This document shows positions 7,733 to 16,758 of a DNA stretch of 64,000 nt, piece by piece. Positions within the stretch are counted from its first letter, which is position 1. Every line of letters begins with the position of its first letter. The notes beneath the pieces were generated by a model, which was given only the letters and a program-made list of their open reading frames with translations, was not told the origin of the DNA and searched no databases. This stretch comes from Unio delphinus (taxonomy: Eukaryota > Mollusca > Bivalvia > Unionida > Unionidae). The position numbers were made by a program, and so were the translations under genes. Where the stretch lies: contig JAQISU010000026.1 in assembly GCA_029339505.1 (NCBI GenBank), positions 538,501 through 602,500 on the forward strand. Direction: 5' to 3'.

Positions 7733-8803
7733 TTAGTCACTATGATAACCGTCCACTAACTCTTCAATGAAATCTCGATATGTTGCAATATCCATGATAC
7801 CACCTTGAAATAACTTCCTACAGATATCAGCTGCTTCATTGATTATTTCCAGTGAGTTATTCCCAGCTCGTTTTCCTCCTAAGAGTACTTCTAATCGTGC
7901 TATATCACCGAGAATATTACCAGGACATGTTACACTAGCGTGAAAATCCATAGGATTTTTCCCAACTAAGCCACTACCCTTTTTTTTAGTTGTACCAGTT
8001 GCACCCTTCTTAGAATCAGCCTCTGCCATTATTTGTATTTCATCAGGGATTGGGTCTGCTGTGTATACTGGTGGTGCTGATGTGACTCCCTTTACCATAG
8101 CTAGAAATTGATTATAATCACTACTTATTTCTCTTGTGATTTTATTTTTCCTGCGATTTGCTAAAAACACCTTATTTGCCCAAACGGTTTCACCTTTTAC
8201 AAAATCTTTAGACGTTTCGTCTATTAAATACTTATCCCTTTTCTTTTTTTTAACGTTGTCTTTGGTAAATTTAGCTAATTCAGAGTTTGTTTGGATATTT
8301 CTGATTGTATTTAACGCATCAACTGTAAATATATTTTCAGGAGAATAATCCCCTTTTGAAACAGCTCCCTCTTCTTCTTCTTCTTCTTGAAATTCTTCTT
8401 GAAATTCTTCAGGTGGTGGTGAGGAAATATCAACATCACCTAATCGTTCAATTTCTTCCTGAAGTTCTCGTTGTTGTTCTTCTTGTCGTCTTGCAGTAGT
8501 TATTATATCACCAGGAAGTGTTTTTAATGATTTTTTTGTTTGTTTAGTTCGTTTTGCTATTTTCTCTAACACAGGGAGAAAGGACTCTTTCTGCGCGCTT
8601 TCTTGTTTAGAAATTGCAGTTTTCACATCTGTAGTTGCAGTAACGATCGGCTTAAAGAGCTGTTGTGTATCCTCTGTAAAATCAGTCTGAAGTAATTGCC
8701 GTTGTTGAAGTTTTTCACGTATACGATCACGAAGGGGTAATATTTTATTAAGAGCGCTAAGTCGTTCTTTTGTGTTCCGTGTGGTCATTGATTGTCCTAC
8801 CAT
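7733..8803 (-). CDS. Large scaffold-like Polinton protein
   Basis: About 356 residues from MVGQSMTT. The open frame extends further upstream, but C begins at the matching MVNEALTT. The N-terminal part is helical (LRDRIREKLQQRQ), with a QLFKPIV block and a Lys-rich coiled coil. The centre is acidic and variable, with a poly-Glu run. The C-terminal 60 residues are the best conserved: CPGNILGDIARLEVLLGGKR, AGNNSLEIINEAADICRKL and TYRDFIEELV. A terminal domain with AGN and an NEI-type helix recurs in a large uncharacterised Polinton protein family. A scaffold or internal virion role is inference. A palindrome at 7942-7959 lies in frame, and C has a related palindrome at the same site. Confidence 0.65.
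   Translation of the reverse strand: MVGQSMTTRNTKERLSALNKILPLRDRIREKLQQRQLLQTDFTEDTQQLFKPIVTATTDVKTAISKQESAQKESFLPVLEKIAKRTKQTKKSLKTLPGDIITTARRQEEQQRELQEEIERLGDVDISSPPPEEFQEEFQEEEEEEGAVSKGDYSPENIFTVDALNTIRNIQTNSELAKFTKDNVKKKKRDKYLIDETSKDFVKGETVWANKVFLANRRKNKITREISSDYNQFLAMVKGVTSAPPVYTADPIPDEIQIMAEADSKKGATGTTKKKGSGLVGKNPMDFHASVTCPGNILGDIARLEVLLGGKRAGNNSLEIINEAADICRKLFQGGIMDIATYRDFIEELVDGYHSD
7942..7959. repeat. Short palindrome inside the scaffold-like gene
   Basis: GAAAATCCATAGGATTTT, 8-bp arms around a 2-nt centre. The C copy has AAATCCAAGGATTT at the equivalent position (45006-45019). Confidence 0.65.
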
Positions 8804-8837
8804 TATTGAAAGAGTATCAGTATTGTTAAATTGCAAT

Positions 8838-8854
8838 GAAAATCGAAGATTTTT
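8838..8854. repeat. Short palindrome upstream of the scaffold-like gene
   Basis: GAAAATCGAAGATTTTT, located 35 nt before the chosen start of the gene. Confidence 0.6.
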
Positions 8855-8985
8855 AATTGAAACTCGTTGCATTTCACAAGTAAAAAAAAAAGAATACACT
8901 AACTTGTTATACTTCCCTGTTGTTGCACATACACATAATTTTACTTCCTCGTTTGCCCAGGTGGTGATTAAACAAAGGAGGCTCT

Positions 8986-9345
8986 CTACGCGTGGGGCTC
9001 ATCTTGCTCCATTAACATTTTTAATTGTCTCGCCTTATAATTAATAAGCTTCCTTTGTTCATAATCTAAGCCTAATTGCTTTCGTACACGTTCAACGATG
9101 CTACATAATGGTACGAATACATTAACGTCTTCGGTATTGACTAAACTTTCACGTATAAGTTTTTGTATCCGCTTAGTTAAAAAATATTTCTTAGCGAGGA
9201 CGTATTTTCCATTTTGTTCTGAAAATAATATGTCCTCGAAATCGGTCATAATTTGATCACAATCTAACCCTGAACATAATTTTACATTTTGATCTTTAAG
9301 CTTGTTGATTTCAATAATAATCAATTTGAGATTTTCAAGATTCAT
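8986..9345 (-). CDS. Small viral protein of unknown function (119 aa)
   Basis: 119 residues, largely helical and charged, with no recognised domain. It matches the protein at 46103-46459 in C and the relic at 816-1178 in D1. Shared features are an LxPDQIMxDF-type motif near residue 30, a KKYxLxKRIQ helix near 55, a PLCSIVERVRKQLGL-type helix near 85 and a final basic helix. Conservation in three elements shows that it is real. It is the last gene of the leftward virion block before the HNH nuclease, so it may be a virion or regulatory protein; I cannot tell which. Confidence 0.65.
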   Translation of the reverse strand: MNLENLKLIIIEINKLKDQNVKLCSGLDCDQIMTDFEDILFSEQNGKYVLAKKYFLTKRIQKLIRESLVNTEDVNVFVPLCSIVERVRKQLGLDYEQRKLINYKARQLKMLMEQDEPHA

Positions 9346-10190
9346 ATTATATAAAAATATATTTGCTGAATTGCTTGAATGAAACTTCTTTAGAATTTTT
9401 CACAAAATGAATTCTGGACATGCTAAGGTGTTGATCATCTTAGCAGCCCAGAAGCTTAGTGCGATTATAGGTGATTATGATTATAGATGACGACGGCACT
9501 TGCAACCCCATTATCTAGTCATGTAGGCGGTTGTATTATACACATACGACGGTACAACAATAGATTATAGGTGATTATGGTATTTACAATGACAATGACG
9601 ACGGTACAACAATAGATTATAGACGATTATTTACAATGACAATGAATGACGACGGTACAACAATAGATTATAGGTGACACAATGAATTGATTTCAATGAC
9701 AATGGATGACGCGGGCTATTCTACATTCAAGTGTAAAACCAAACCTGAAATCGAAACCTGGTTTGAATGTCAATAATAACGTTCACGCCACGTGTGATTT
9801 CAGGTTTGGTTTTACAATTAAATTTCGGATAAGCCCAATTATAACAAAGACGGATTTGTATATAACCACTCATTACAACGAAGTGACATAAAGAGGTGTA
9901 GTGCTTGTAATTGTTTGTTTTGTTTATTAGCGATCACTGATAACGTTGAAAACACGCATAATACTTGAAACAGACACTAAAAAAAATGTTTAAATACGAC
10001 GTGTATATGAAACAGTTCTGTTAATACTTGAAAAAAAAACGAAATTGATTATATTCTGTTCAGATTTATAATAGCGAAACTAACCAATCAAAATCAATGA
10101 CTGTGTTTAAGATCCGTAACTCTGTCATTGGTGATTTATCACACACGCGTTACCTAACGGAGTTATTTCCCGTCAATGCAAGTTTACGTA
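9346..10190. other. 840-bp non-coding insert specific to element A
   Basis: In C the same two genes are about 45 bp apart, so this stretch is extra in A. It contains three imperfect tandem copies of about 50 bp carrying GACGGTACAACAATAGATTA (roughly 9548-9675). A 20-bp inverted repeat follows: GTAAAACCAAACCTGAAATC near 9733-9752 and its complement near 9797-9817. Two AATACTTGAAA motifs lie near 9959 and 10023. No open frame here looks like a gene. It may be a small non-autonomous insertion or a replication/regulatory region. Confidence 0.55.
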
Positions 10191-10682
10191 TTATACATAA
10201 GAAAACTGAATTTTTTGTCCGTTTTTTCTGGAAATCGCCGATTTTTGTACTCGTTCTGCAACGAATCGTACTGATGATATACAAATATCGAAATACCTAC
10301 TGGCGCTATTCAAAGATTGAAATACTATCTCCGTGTTATTTGCCGTATTAAACGACTTTACTGGTCTAGCATTTTTCGAGTATTTCCCAGTCCCACCTCG
10401 TTTGGAGTTTTCACGTTGTGAAATAGCTTGTAGATTCGATAAAGAATTATCAGTCTTAATGCTATTTATGTGATCAATAACAAAACCATCATTGATCAAT
10501 CCGTTAAATACTTCATAGACGAAACGGTGATTGAGATACTTCCCCCCTCCAGCGCCAAATATCAAATATCCTTGATTATTCACAACACCAACAGATTTCT
10601 TGAGTCTACAGTGTCTGACAATACCATCACGAGAAGCTTCGTAATTTTCAATAACAGGATGTCTTTGGAATTCTTGGTTAAT
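10191..10682 (-). pseudogene. Stand-alone HNH homing-type nuclease with NUMOD-like domain, start codon lost
   Basis: The leftward frame encodes HRFVYEVFNGLINDGFVIDH followed by NNSLSNLQAISQREN, the His/Asn core of an intron- or phage-type HNH nuclease. It is followed by a NUMOD1-like helix-turn-helix (IVFQSLNSASRYFDICISS). Compared with B, where the gene starts ATG AAC CAA GAA, codon 1 here is ATT (10680-10682). The frame stays open, and GTG at 10581-10583 is the first alternative start, inside the domain. In C codon 3 is a stop, so both good copies are damaged at the very 5' end. It lies between the small protein and the zinc-ribbon gene in A, B, C and D1. It may act as a selfish nuclease or in DNA processing. 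Confidence 0.78.
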
Positions 10683-10699
10683 TTGTATACATAATATAT

Positions 10700-11041
10700 C
10701 TATTTGTCTAATTCGTTAATTGGCTGAATTATAACATTGGCAAATCTTTTTATGTAGTCGTTGGCAGTTTTTATTATTTTGCCGTTGACGTTGTCATTGA
10801 CAGAGTCAGAATTTTTGATTCTTCGCTTGTCATAATAACGCTTCAACTCTCTAGAACGCTTACCCCCGCAATTAACGCATAACTGCGACTTGCCTCTTAC
10901 ACCTACCTCACAATACAGACACGGAAGAGGGCCTTTTGAACCGTTTCTCGCACTTTGCATATGATACCCACAAAATTCATTTCTGCATGATTTGTTACAC
11001 GGAGTCTTTGATCCAATCATGAGCCATTTGCAATGATTCAT
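10700..11041 (-). CDS. Zinc-ribbon protein
   Basis: 113 residues from MNHCKWLMIG. Paired cysteines and a histidine suggest at least two zinc sites: C-x3-C and FCGYHM in the first 30 residues, then PCLYC and LCVNCGGKR at about 40-60. A basic helix (RELKRYYDKRR) and a charged tail follow. It is conserved in A, B, C and D1, always directly divergent from the replication gene. Nucleic-acid binding, perhaps as a regulator or partner of the HNH nuclease, is inference. The family is not recognised. Confidence 0.65.
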   Translation of the reverse strand: MNHCKWLMIGSKTPCNKSCRNEFCGYHMQSARNGSKGPLPCLYCEVGVRGKSQLCVNCGGKRSRELKRYYDKRRIKNSDSVNDNVNGKIIKTANDYIKRFANVIIQPINELDK

Positions 11042-11084
11042 TATATAAAAAACTTTTTATTTAAATACTTGTTTTAATTATAAT
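11042..11084. promoter_or_regulatory. Divergent promoter between zinc-ribbon and replication genes
   Basis: Only 43 bp separate the two start codons. The gap has TATATAAAA near 11043-11051 and an ATTTAAATACTTGTTTTAATTATAAT stretch that is almost the same in C (47425-47466). The TATA-like and Inr-like character is visible; promoter activity is inferred from the divergent layout and the conservation. Confidence 0.5.
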
Positions 11085-14000
11085 ATGAAGGAATTCAAGA
11101 GATTATCGAAAATTACGCCTTGGAAAAATACTAGATTTAATCTCGATAGAATCTCTGATAAACCAAAAAGTCTAATAGATGACAAAACCATATTGAGTAA
11201 AATCAGTGACTGTTTTAATGAGTTTAAGCGCGATGGAGCATCTCATACGTGGTCGACATTTCGAATTATCAATGATGATGTCAATGTACCCGTAATTGAT
11301 GCTACTATGAACGATACAAGAGCAGCTGAGATACTTTCACACCTTGGCGGGAAATACAAGGGTGGAAATCCAAGAGGGTATTTTTTTAGAATAAAATTCA
11401 TTATCGAAGACCAAGGTGAATGGGTTATCAGAGATAAATTTGAACCAATCCTCAAGGATAAAAAAACTGTTATTGTGAGTAGAGATTCCAAACCAGGAAT
11501 TCTAACTGGAATTGACAAACCATACTACGCGAACCGTTACCCTGTAACAGTAGTTGTTTACGGAATATACCCACTAAATGATAAGCCAAGTATTGCAAAA
11601 CTAGCTCCAATGTTTTCATCGTCGAAATCACAAGGTGATTCAACGTTGAATTGTATAGCAACACGGGTAATGGAACACTTCACAAATGCATCCCGGGGGA
11701 ATAAACTAACTGAACAACGACGAAAAAAAATAACCGAATGGGAACTGACAGTGAAACAGCGCGGGGCAAAGATTTCCGATATAACCAAATTAGAAGCATC
11801 ATTAAAATTTCCAATATCGGTAGCAACGATAACCGGAGAAGTATTATACGAACCGAAATATCAATCGCGAGGAGCTCCAATTGAAATTATTGATCATAAC
11901 AAACACGCGTGGACACCTGCGGTAAATATATTTCCACGAGAACGAATCGTGAGATATATCCCCGGGGAATTTCTCAAGGATGTGTTCTATGAAGAGAAAT
12001 TATTTGATGCTATTGTTACGTTGTGTAAAGATGATCCCGTGTCAGTGTGGTTACTTCGCAGCGCTGAAGATTCCGAATCAGGATTTGATCAGTTTGTAAG
12101 ACCAAATGGAGAATTATATCGCGTTGAAGAATTAGATAACAGAATGAGAAAAATCGCTAATGAATTTTCACCGGAGAGTTTCCATGAAAAACTACTCACG
12201 GATAGTTTTACAATTCCATCAGTGGTAGCTCATTTTGCAAGAGAAAAGAACTCATGGCGTCCAACACGAAGTGATTTTCTCGAGGATGTCAAATTGAGTT
12301 GCGTCGAATTAGGTCATGGAGGATTGTGGAATACGAAATACTCACGTGATGGTATGATTTCAATTGATATATCCGCGTGTTATCCTGGAAGTTTTCTCGG
12401 GTATGGAGAATACTCTGAGTATTTTAAACGATTTGGACACCCCACGCATAAAATGACTCGTGTTGCGATTAATGGTCGTTTGCCTGATTTTGATTTAACC
12501 GGGTTCGCTCGTGTGATATCATTTGAACTCGCTGCAGGGTTACATCCGTGTAGTTATGTTTGGCTTGGTAGACATATGTCTGAAAAACACTGGATGCCAA
12601 TAGTGCTATTGAGATATATGATCGATTGTGGTATGCTAATATCGTTAATTGTCAGTGAAGCGATTATATGCTATCACGCGCAGAAGGATGTTTGGTTACC
12701 AAAACCTGATCTAGATCGTATAATTGATGAAATACGAAAACAGTTTCCTAATTTCAGCGAGGAAGAAATCATGAAACTATCTAGGCAGTTATTTGAGATT
12801 AAAAACAAAGAAGCCAAAGATTTCGGACGAAAAATAATTGGTAAATTCACTCAAGGTGGAAGATTTGACAATGCAAAATACTCTTCGAGGTTGATCATAG
12901 ACAACGCAGAATACGATTTTATTGTAGCGGATTTAACGAAACAGGGAAAACTTGTATCCCGTAGGGATGCTTTTCTATCCAATGGTGAGAAATTAGGTAC
13001 GGTTGTTACCTACTGTGATGGATATAGTTGTCAGTACACACATTTGAGAAGTTCTATGCTAGCCTATGCTTGTATTAATCTATTTTCGATGATAAATAGA
13101 TTTCCAGATACCGCGGTTAGAGTAGCTACTGATTCGATGTATATCCACAACAAATACAGATCAGATGTAGCGGTATTCACAGGTCCCGAGGAAGCGTGGG
13201 GGCGTTGGCGATTTAAAAAGGAAAAACTACATGAGTATTGTGAATCCGCAGACGTTGCCATCGACGATAAATACTTGAAAAGCAACCATAATCTCTCAGA
13301 GATTCAATCAGAATTTTCTAATGCACCACCCGTATCTGATCCCGTATGTAGATACAAGACAGTTTATTTAAACGGTTGTGGTGGGTCAGGAAAGACAACT
13401 CGTGCAATTGAATTATTTCGTCGGGAAAATCCTACGGATTTCACAAACATGATTGTGCTAACACCAACTCACAGATTCGCCAGAGAGATGATAGCGCGGG
13501 GAGTAAAAGCCTGTACTTATCATAGCTTCTTTCGATGGAAAGGCTATACATGGACTCCTGATCGAATGGGCGATAAATTCATTCCTGAAATCATAATCTG
13601 GGATGAAATATGCACGGTATCGTTGACAGTATTACAGACATTTCTTGAATGGTTGTTATTGAAAACTACAAAAGTCGTCATGTGCGGGGATCACGGCCAA
13701 CCACAGCCATTTGTTGGTGGATCTCCACATGAATGGCTAAAGGGATTTGTAGATTATTATGAAGAAATTAATACCGACCATAGATCACTTGATGAACAAT
13801 TACGAGAATTCAAAGCGCTAATTAGATTACAACCGGATAAAATCCAATGTGAAATAGCGCGTGAAATAATTTCAGAAACTCCCATGAATGATTTTTGGGA
13901 AACATGGAAGCCAGATGATTTGATATTCGCAAGTAGAAAAATAGTCAGAGACGCATTTCAGATGAAGTTATTTGAATTGCATAAATGTAAATTTGCAACA

Positions 14001-14618
14001 CTTCCAGTACCGTTGTGTTATAGGCCAAAAGATACACGAAAGCAGAATATCGACGTTGACATTCCTGGACAACAACAAAAGCAGAATTTAGTATTAAATG
14101 ATATTGTGCTGGTTGATATCAGCGTCGTCGAAGATGCATTGCGTGCTGATAAATCCCCATGGACGTTAGGTTATGCAGCAACAATACACTCTTCACAGGG
14201 ATTAACTATCACAGACACAATTGTTTGGATAGTAGATAATCACATTGAGTGGTCAAATTTAGTTTATTTTGCAGTGTCCAGAGTACGGCGAATAAACCAA
14301 CTTCGAAGAATTGTTTTCGATGATGCCAGTGACGATATTGTCAGCGCCGATGATATAATCAGAAAAAAACTCTCTGGTTATAAACAACAGGATAAAAAAA
14401 ATAAACGAGAATTTGACATTGATGCTGAATTAATAATTACGCTGAAGCAACAACAGAATAATCACTGCGCGAGTTGCAATTGTATAATGCGTTGGCAGTA
14501 TTCGGATAAAGATCCTCGCCAATTTACCGTAGACAGAAAAAATAACAATCTCGGTCATGTCAGAAACAATGTGAGGTTGACTTGTCTTGAGTGCAATAGA
14601 CGCAAAGGTGCTAGTTAA
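11085..14618 (+). CDS. Replication protein: family B polymerase-like palm + SF1 helicase + HNH nuclease
   Basis: 1177 residues, intact. The N-terminal 400 residues include an LNCIATRVMEHF block near 190 and HNKHAWTPAV near 270 and show no clear exonuclease motifs. The palm has SIDISACYPGSF (motif A, Asp 428), an AKDFGRKIIGKFTQGGR segment in the motif B position, and VATDSMYI (motif C, Asp 683; DTDS is reduced to ATDS, keeping the second Asp). The helicase has Walker A GCGGSGKT (764-771), Walker B IIIWDE (Asp 840), GDHGQ (868-872), and ATIHSSQGLT then AVSRVRR near 1032-1065, an SF1 Pif1/RecD-like set. The C-terminus has CxxC, TVDRKNN and LTCLECNRRK, an HNH fold with zinc cysteines. It probably replicates the element. 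The domain order is unlike the usual Polinton polymerase seen in D2. Confidence 0.88.
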   Translation: MKEFKRLSKITPWKNTRFNLDRISDKPKSLIDDKTILSKISDCFNEFKRDGASHTWSTFRIINDDVNVPVIDATMNDTRAAEILSHLGGKYKGGNPRGYFFRIKFIIEDQGEWVIRDKFEPILKDKKTVIVSRDSKPGILTGIDKPYYANRYPVTVVVYGIYPLNDKPSIAKLAPMFSSSKSQGDSTLNCIATRVMEHFTNASRGNKLTEQRRKKITEWELTVKQRGAKISDITKLEASLKFPISVATITGEVLYEPKYQSRGAPIEIIDHNKHAWTPAVNIFPRERIVRYIPGEFLKDVFYEEKLFDAIVTLCKDDPVSVWLLRSAEDSESGFDQFVRPNGELYRVEELDNRMRKIANEFSPESFHEKLLTDSFTIPSVVAHFAREKNSWRPTRSDFLEDVKLSCVELGHGGLWNTKYSRDGMISIDISACYPGSFLGYGEYSEYFKRFGHPTHKMTRVAINGRLPDFDLTGFARVISFELAAGLHPCSYVWLGRHMSEKHWMPIVLLRYMIDCGMLISLIVSEAIICYHAQKDVWLPKPDLDRIIDEIRKQFPNFSEEEIMKLSRQLFEIKNKEAKDFGRKIIGKFTQGGRFDNAKYSSRLIIDNAEYDFIVADLTKQGKLVSRRDAFLSNGEKLGTVVTYCDGYSCQYTHLRSSMLAYACINLFSMINRFPDTAVRVATDSMYIHNKYRSDVAVFTGPEEAWGRWRFKKEKLHEYCESADVAIDDKYLKSNHNLSEIQSEFSNAPPVSDPVCRYKTVYLNGCGGSGKTTRAIELFRRENPTDFTNMIVLTPTHRFAREMIARGVKACTYHSFFRWKGYTWTPDRMGDKFIPEIIIWDEICTVSLTVLQTFLEWLLLKTTKVVMCGDHGQPQPFVGGSPHEWLKGFVDYYEEINTDHRSLDEQLREFKALIRLQPDKIQCEIAREIISETPMNDFWETWKPDDLIFASRKIVRDAFQMKLFELHKCKFATLPVPLCYRPKDTRKQNIDVDIPGQQQKQNLVLNDIVLVDISVVEDALRADKSPWTLGYAATIHSSQGLTITDTIVWIVDNHIEWSNLVYFAVSRVRRINQLRRIVFDDASDDIVSADDIIRKKLSGYKQQDKKNKREFDIDAELIITLKQQQNNHCASCNCIMRWQYSDKDPRQFTVDRKNNNLGHVRNNVRLTCLECNRRKGAS

Positions 14619-15556
14619 GACCACGCGGTGGCAATTGAGTATCCTCGGGAATCACTTGTAACTGTTGTCGAGTAAATCCTCGCTGAGGAGCAGTTGAATC
14701 CAGTTTATAGATTGCTGGTCTACCAGTTGATCGTGTTATGCCGGATATTTTATGCGTAGTGACGCTCCAAATAGGATCAGTAGCTCTTTTTTTTACCACC
14801 CTCAAGCTCTCCTGGTTCGTATAAGTACCTCACAATGACATTACTACTAAGAATTAGTTCTTTGAAATCTTTTTGTGGTTGTACGGGTATATACTTCTTT
14901 TTAATAGCGTTGACAGGTTTCATATTAATTGTTCTAGTAATCTCATTATTGATTGCGGTAACTACACCTGGTAATCTCTTGACCCATTCACGGGATCGTT
15001 TATCCTGGATGAATTCTTTCGCGTATTGATATCCAAATAACCGCTCAGCAAGTGTCCGATTAAACCGTTCTACAATTGCCTGATCGCGATGTAGCGCAGT
15101 ATGCCCTCGTCTGATGGCGACATTATGATGTTTCATCATTGTTAAAACAGCGCCTTGAAATTCCTTGCCAGGATCAACTTGTAACAGATTTGGCCAGCGC
15201 AGAGGACCTCGTCGATAAATTTTTTCAAATGCAGAAGCTACTTCAGTAGATGATTTTGTCCTTAGCGGTTCTGCTTGTTTGTATCGACTCGCAATATCAA
15301 CTAACGTTAACGCGTATTTGTAACCGTTGTCATGCGGCAGAAATAGTATATCAGCTTGATGAACTTCATTAGGAACGGTCACATCAAAATGCGAGTAGTT
15401 AATTTGTTTAGGCGCTGGTAGATAAATTTGCCATATTGCCTGTTTGGATAACCAGTTAGCTGCAGTGGTTTTTTTCACCTTTGATGCGCTAGCGAGTTTA
15501 TTGATTGCTGCGTAACCTCTCCAGTATCCTCTCGGAGAATAATAAATAGATTCCAT
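14611..15556 (-). pseudogene. Retroviral-type integrase (rve, Polinton), C-terminus frameshifted
   Basis: The start MESIYYSPRGYW is shared with C and typical of Polinton integrases. The catalytic core shows the D,D(35)E pattern: HQADILFLPHD, LQVDPGKEF and HRDQAIVERFNRT. RLFGYQYAKE and WVKRLPGVVTAINNE follow, then RYLYEPGELEGG. A homopolymer change near 14790 (T run on +) shifts the frame after EGG. The remaining C-terminal segment (ATDPIWSVTTHK to the end) continues in another frame to 14611. It would insert the element into host DNA, making the 5-bp duplication. Its stop overlaps the convergent replication gene by 8 nt. The C copy is intact at 315 residues. Confidence 0.9.
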
Positions 15557-15560
15557 ATTT

Positions 15561-16076
15561 TTAATTACCAGCACCTAACACCAATTTACCCTTCATAGCA
15601 GATTTTACCAACCACGAAGCCAATTTTTCTTTGAAGGATTTATCAGGAATAGCATTTAACGCATGAATTAATTTTACATCTGCTAGATGTCTATGCTGCA
15701 AATTGCTGCTTTTATAAGCGACATCATGAGCATGACACGCCTTATCAATAGCGTTTATTGGATACTCGCCGGGTCGGGGCTGATTTTGATCATCAAGTCT
15801 GATATCTAATCGTGTTCCCGATCCACAGTAGCTATATCCTGGAAGGTGCTTTTCTCCTGGATACTTTGCCCACGGTGTTCCTGGGAGTTTTGCTAACTTG
15901 GCTGCAATATCACCTCCTCGTTTTTTTTTTAAAGGTTTCGTGGAAACAAATCTAAATTTCTTTGTACTACATTGTACGCATTTACCAGAAAGCGCTGATC
16001 GATTATTTTTCGTTGTAATCGTCGTCAAGTCATTTGTGCCAGTACGCGTCCTACATTTCACACAATATAGATCCAT
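15561..16076 (-). CDS. Zinc-ribbon plus parvovirus-type phospholipase A2 domain protein
   Basis: 171 residues. Residues 1-48 form a zinc ribbon starting MDLYCVKCRT with a second CxxC at GKCVQCSTKK, resembling DUF5679 of large DNA viruses. From about residue 75 a PLA2 domain has LPGTPWAKYPG, then YSYCGSGTRLD (calcium loop, YxGxG), then KACHAHDVAY with the catalytic His-Asp pair. The helical tail is LADVKLIHALNA. Such domains in parvovirus VP1 breach endosomal membranes, and PLA2 genes have been reported from adintoviruses. A membrane-breaching virion protein is the likely role. The gene ends 4 nt before the integrase start and diverges from the ATPase. The C copy is frameshifted between the two domains. 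Confidence 0.85.
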   Translation of the reverse strand: MDLYCVKCRTRTGTNDLTTITTKNNRSALSGKCVQCSTKKFRFVSTKPLKKKRGGDIAAKLAKLPGTPWAKYPGEKHLPGYSYCGSGTRLDIRLDDQNQPRPGEYPINAIDKACHAHDVAYKSSNLQHRHLADVKLIHALNAIPDKSFKEKLASWLVKSAMKGKLVLGAGN

Positions 16077-16093
16077 AATTTATATATAACGAC
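16077..16093. promoter_or_regulatory. Compact 17-bp divergent promoter region
   Basis: The start codons of the PLA2 gene and the ATPase are only 17 bp apart. The gap is AT-rich with TTTATATATAA. In C the equivalent gap is also 17 bp (53211-53227). Confidence 0.45.
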
Positions 16094-16758
16094 ATGAATG
16101 TAATTGATTATTCAGCTACGAGACGACGGGAACCTATTAGACACCATGCAATGTTACCAAATTCTATTCGCGCGATTATCATCGGACCATCTGGATCCGG
16201 CAAGACACAATTGCTACTTAATTTGATAACGAGATGGATGGCGTGGGATAAGTTGTATATGATTGCTCCGAGTGTAGATGATCAGCGATGTTATGAAGTG
16301 TTAAAGGATTTTAACGAAGCCGCGCGAGAAATTAACGGCGATGATATTATTGAGTTTATAACCGATATTGAAGAGGCACCTAGCATTGACTCCATCGACT
16401 GAAGTATTAACAATTTAGTCGTATATGATGATATCATGTTAGATAATCAAAAAAAAATCCTGCTAGAATATTTTCCCGAGGCAGACATAAAAACACCGAC
16501 GTGATATATATCACTCAACGTTACACTCAAATACCAAAAGTGATCCGAGATAACTGCAATATGCTGTGTGTATTTAACGGAGTTGATACTCATACTCTTA
16601 GAAATATTTGGCAAACTTGGTGCGGTGGCGATATGGATCATAATCAATTTAGAAATTTCTTTAGCCGCGCTCAGACAATCCCACACGGATTTGTAACGAT
16701 AAATTTATCAGACCCTCGGGCAAGATATCGTGTCGGACTTGACCAAATATTTAATTAG
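16094..16758 (+). pseudogene. A32/FtsK-HerA-type DNA-packaging ATPase, broken
   Basis: The N-terminal part reads MNVIDYSATRRREPIRHH and has Walker A IIGPSGSGKTQ near residue 40 and APSVDDQRCYEVLKDF. A nonsense TGA replaces the Gly of SIDDIDGD at about 16400, and a one-base deletion in an A run near 16450 shifts the frame. The downstream part (VIYITQRYTQIPKVIRDN, NGVDTHTLRNIWQTW, YRVGLDQIF) continues to 16758. In Polintons this ATPase pumps DNA into capsids. The C copy (53228-53887) is intact. The 3' end abuts the right TIR. Confidence 0.9.

Noticed and set aside
9548..9675. Tandem repeats as a CRISPR array
   Set aside because: Imperfect units without distinct unique spacers, in a eukaryotic virus-like element.
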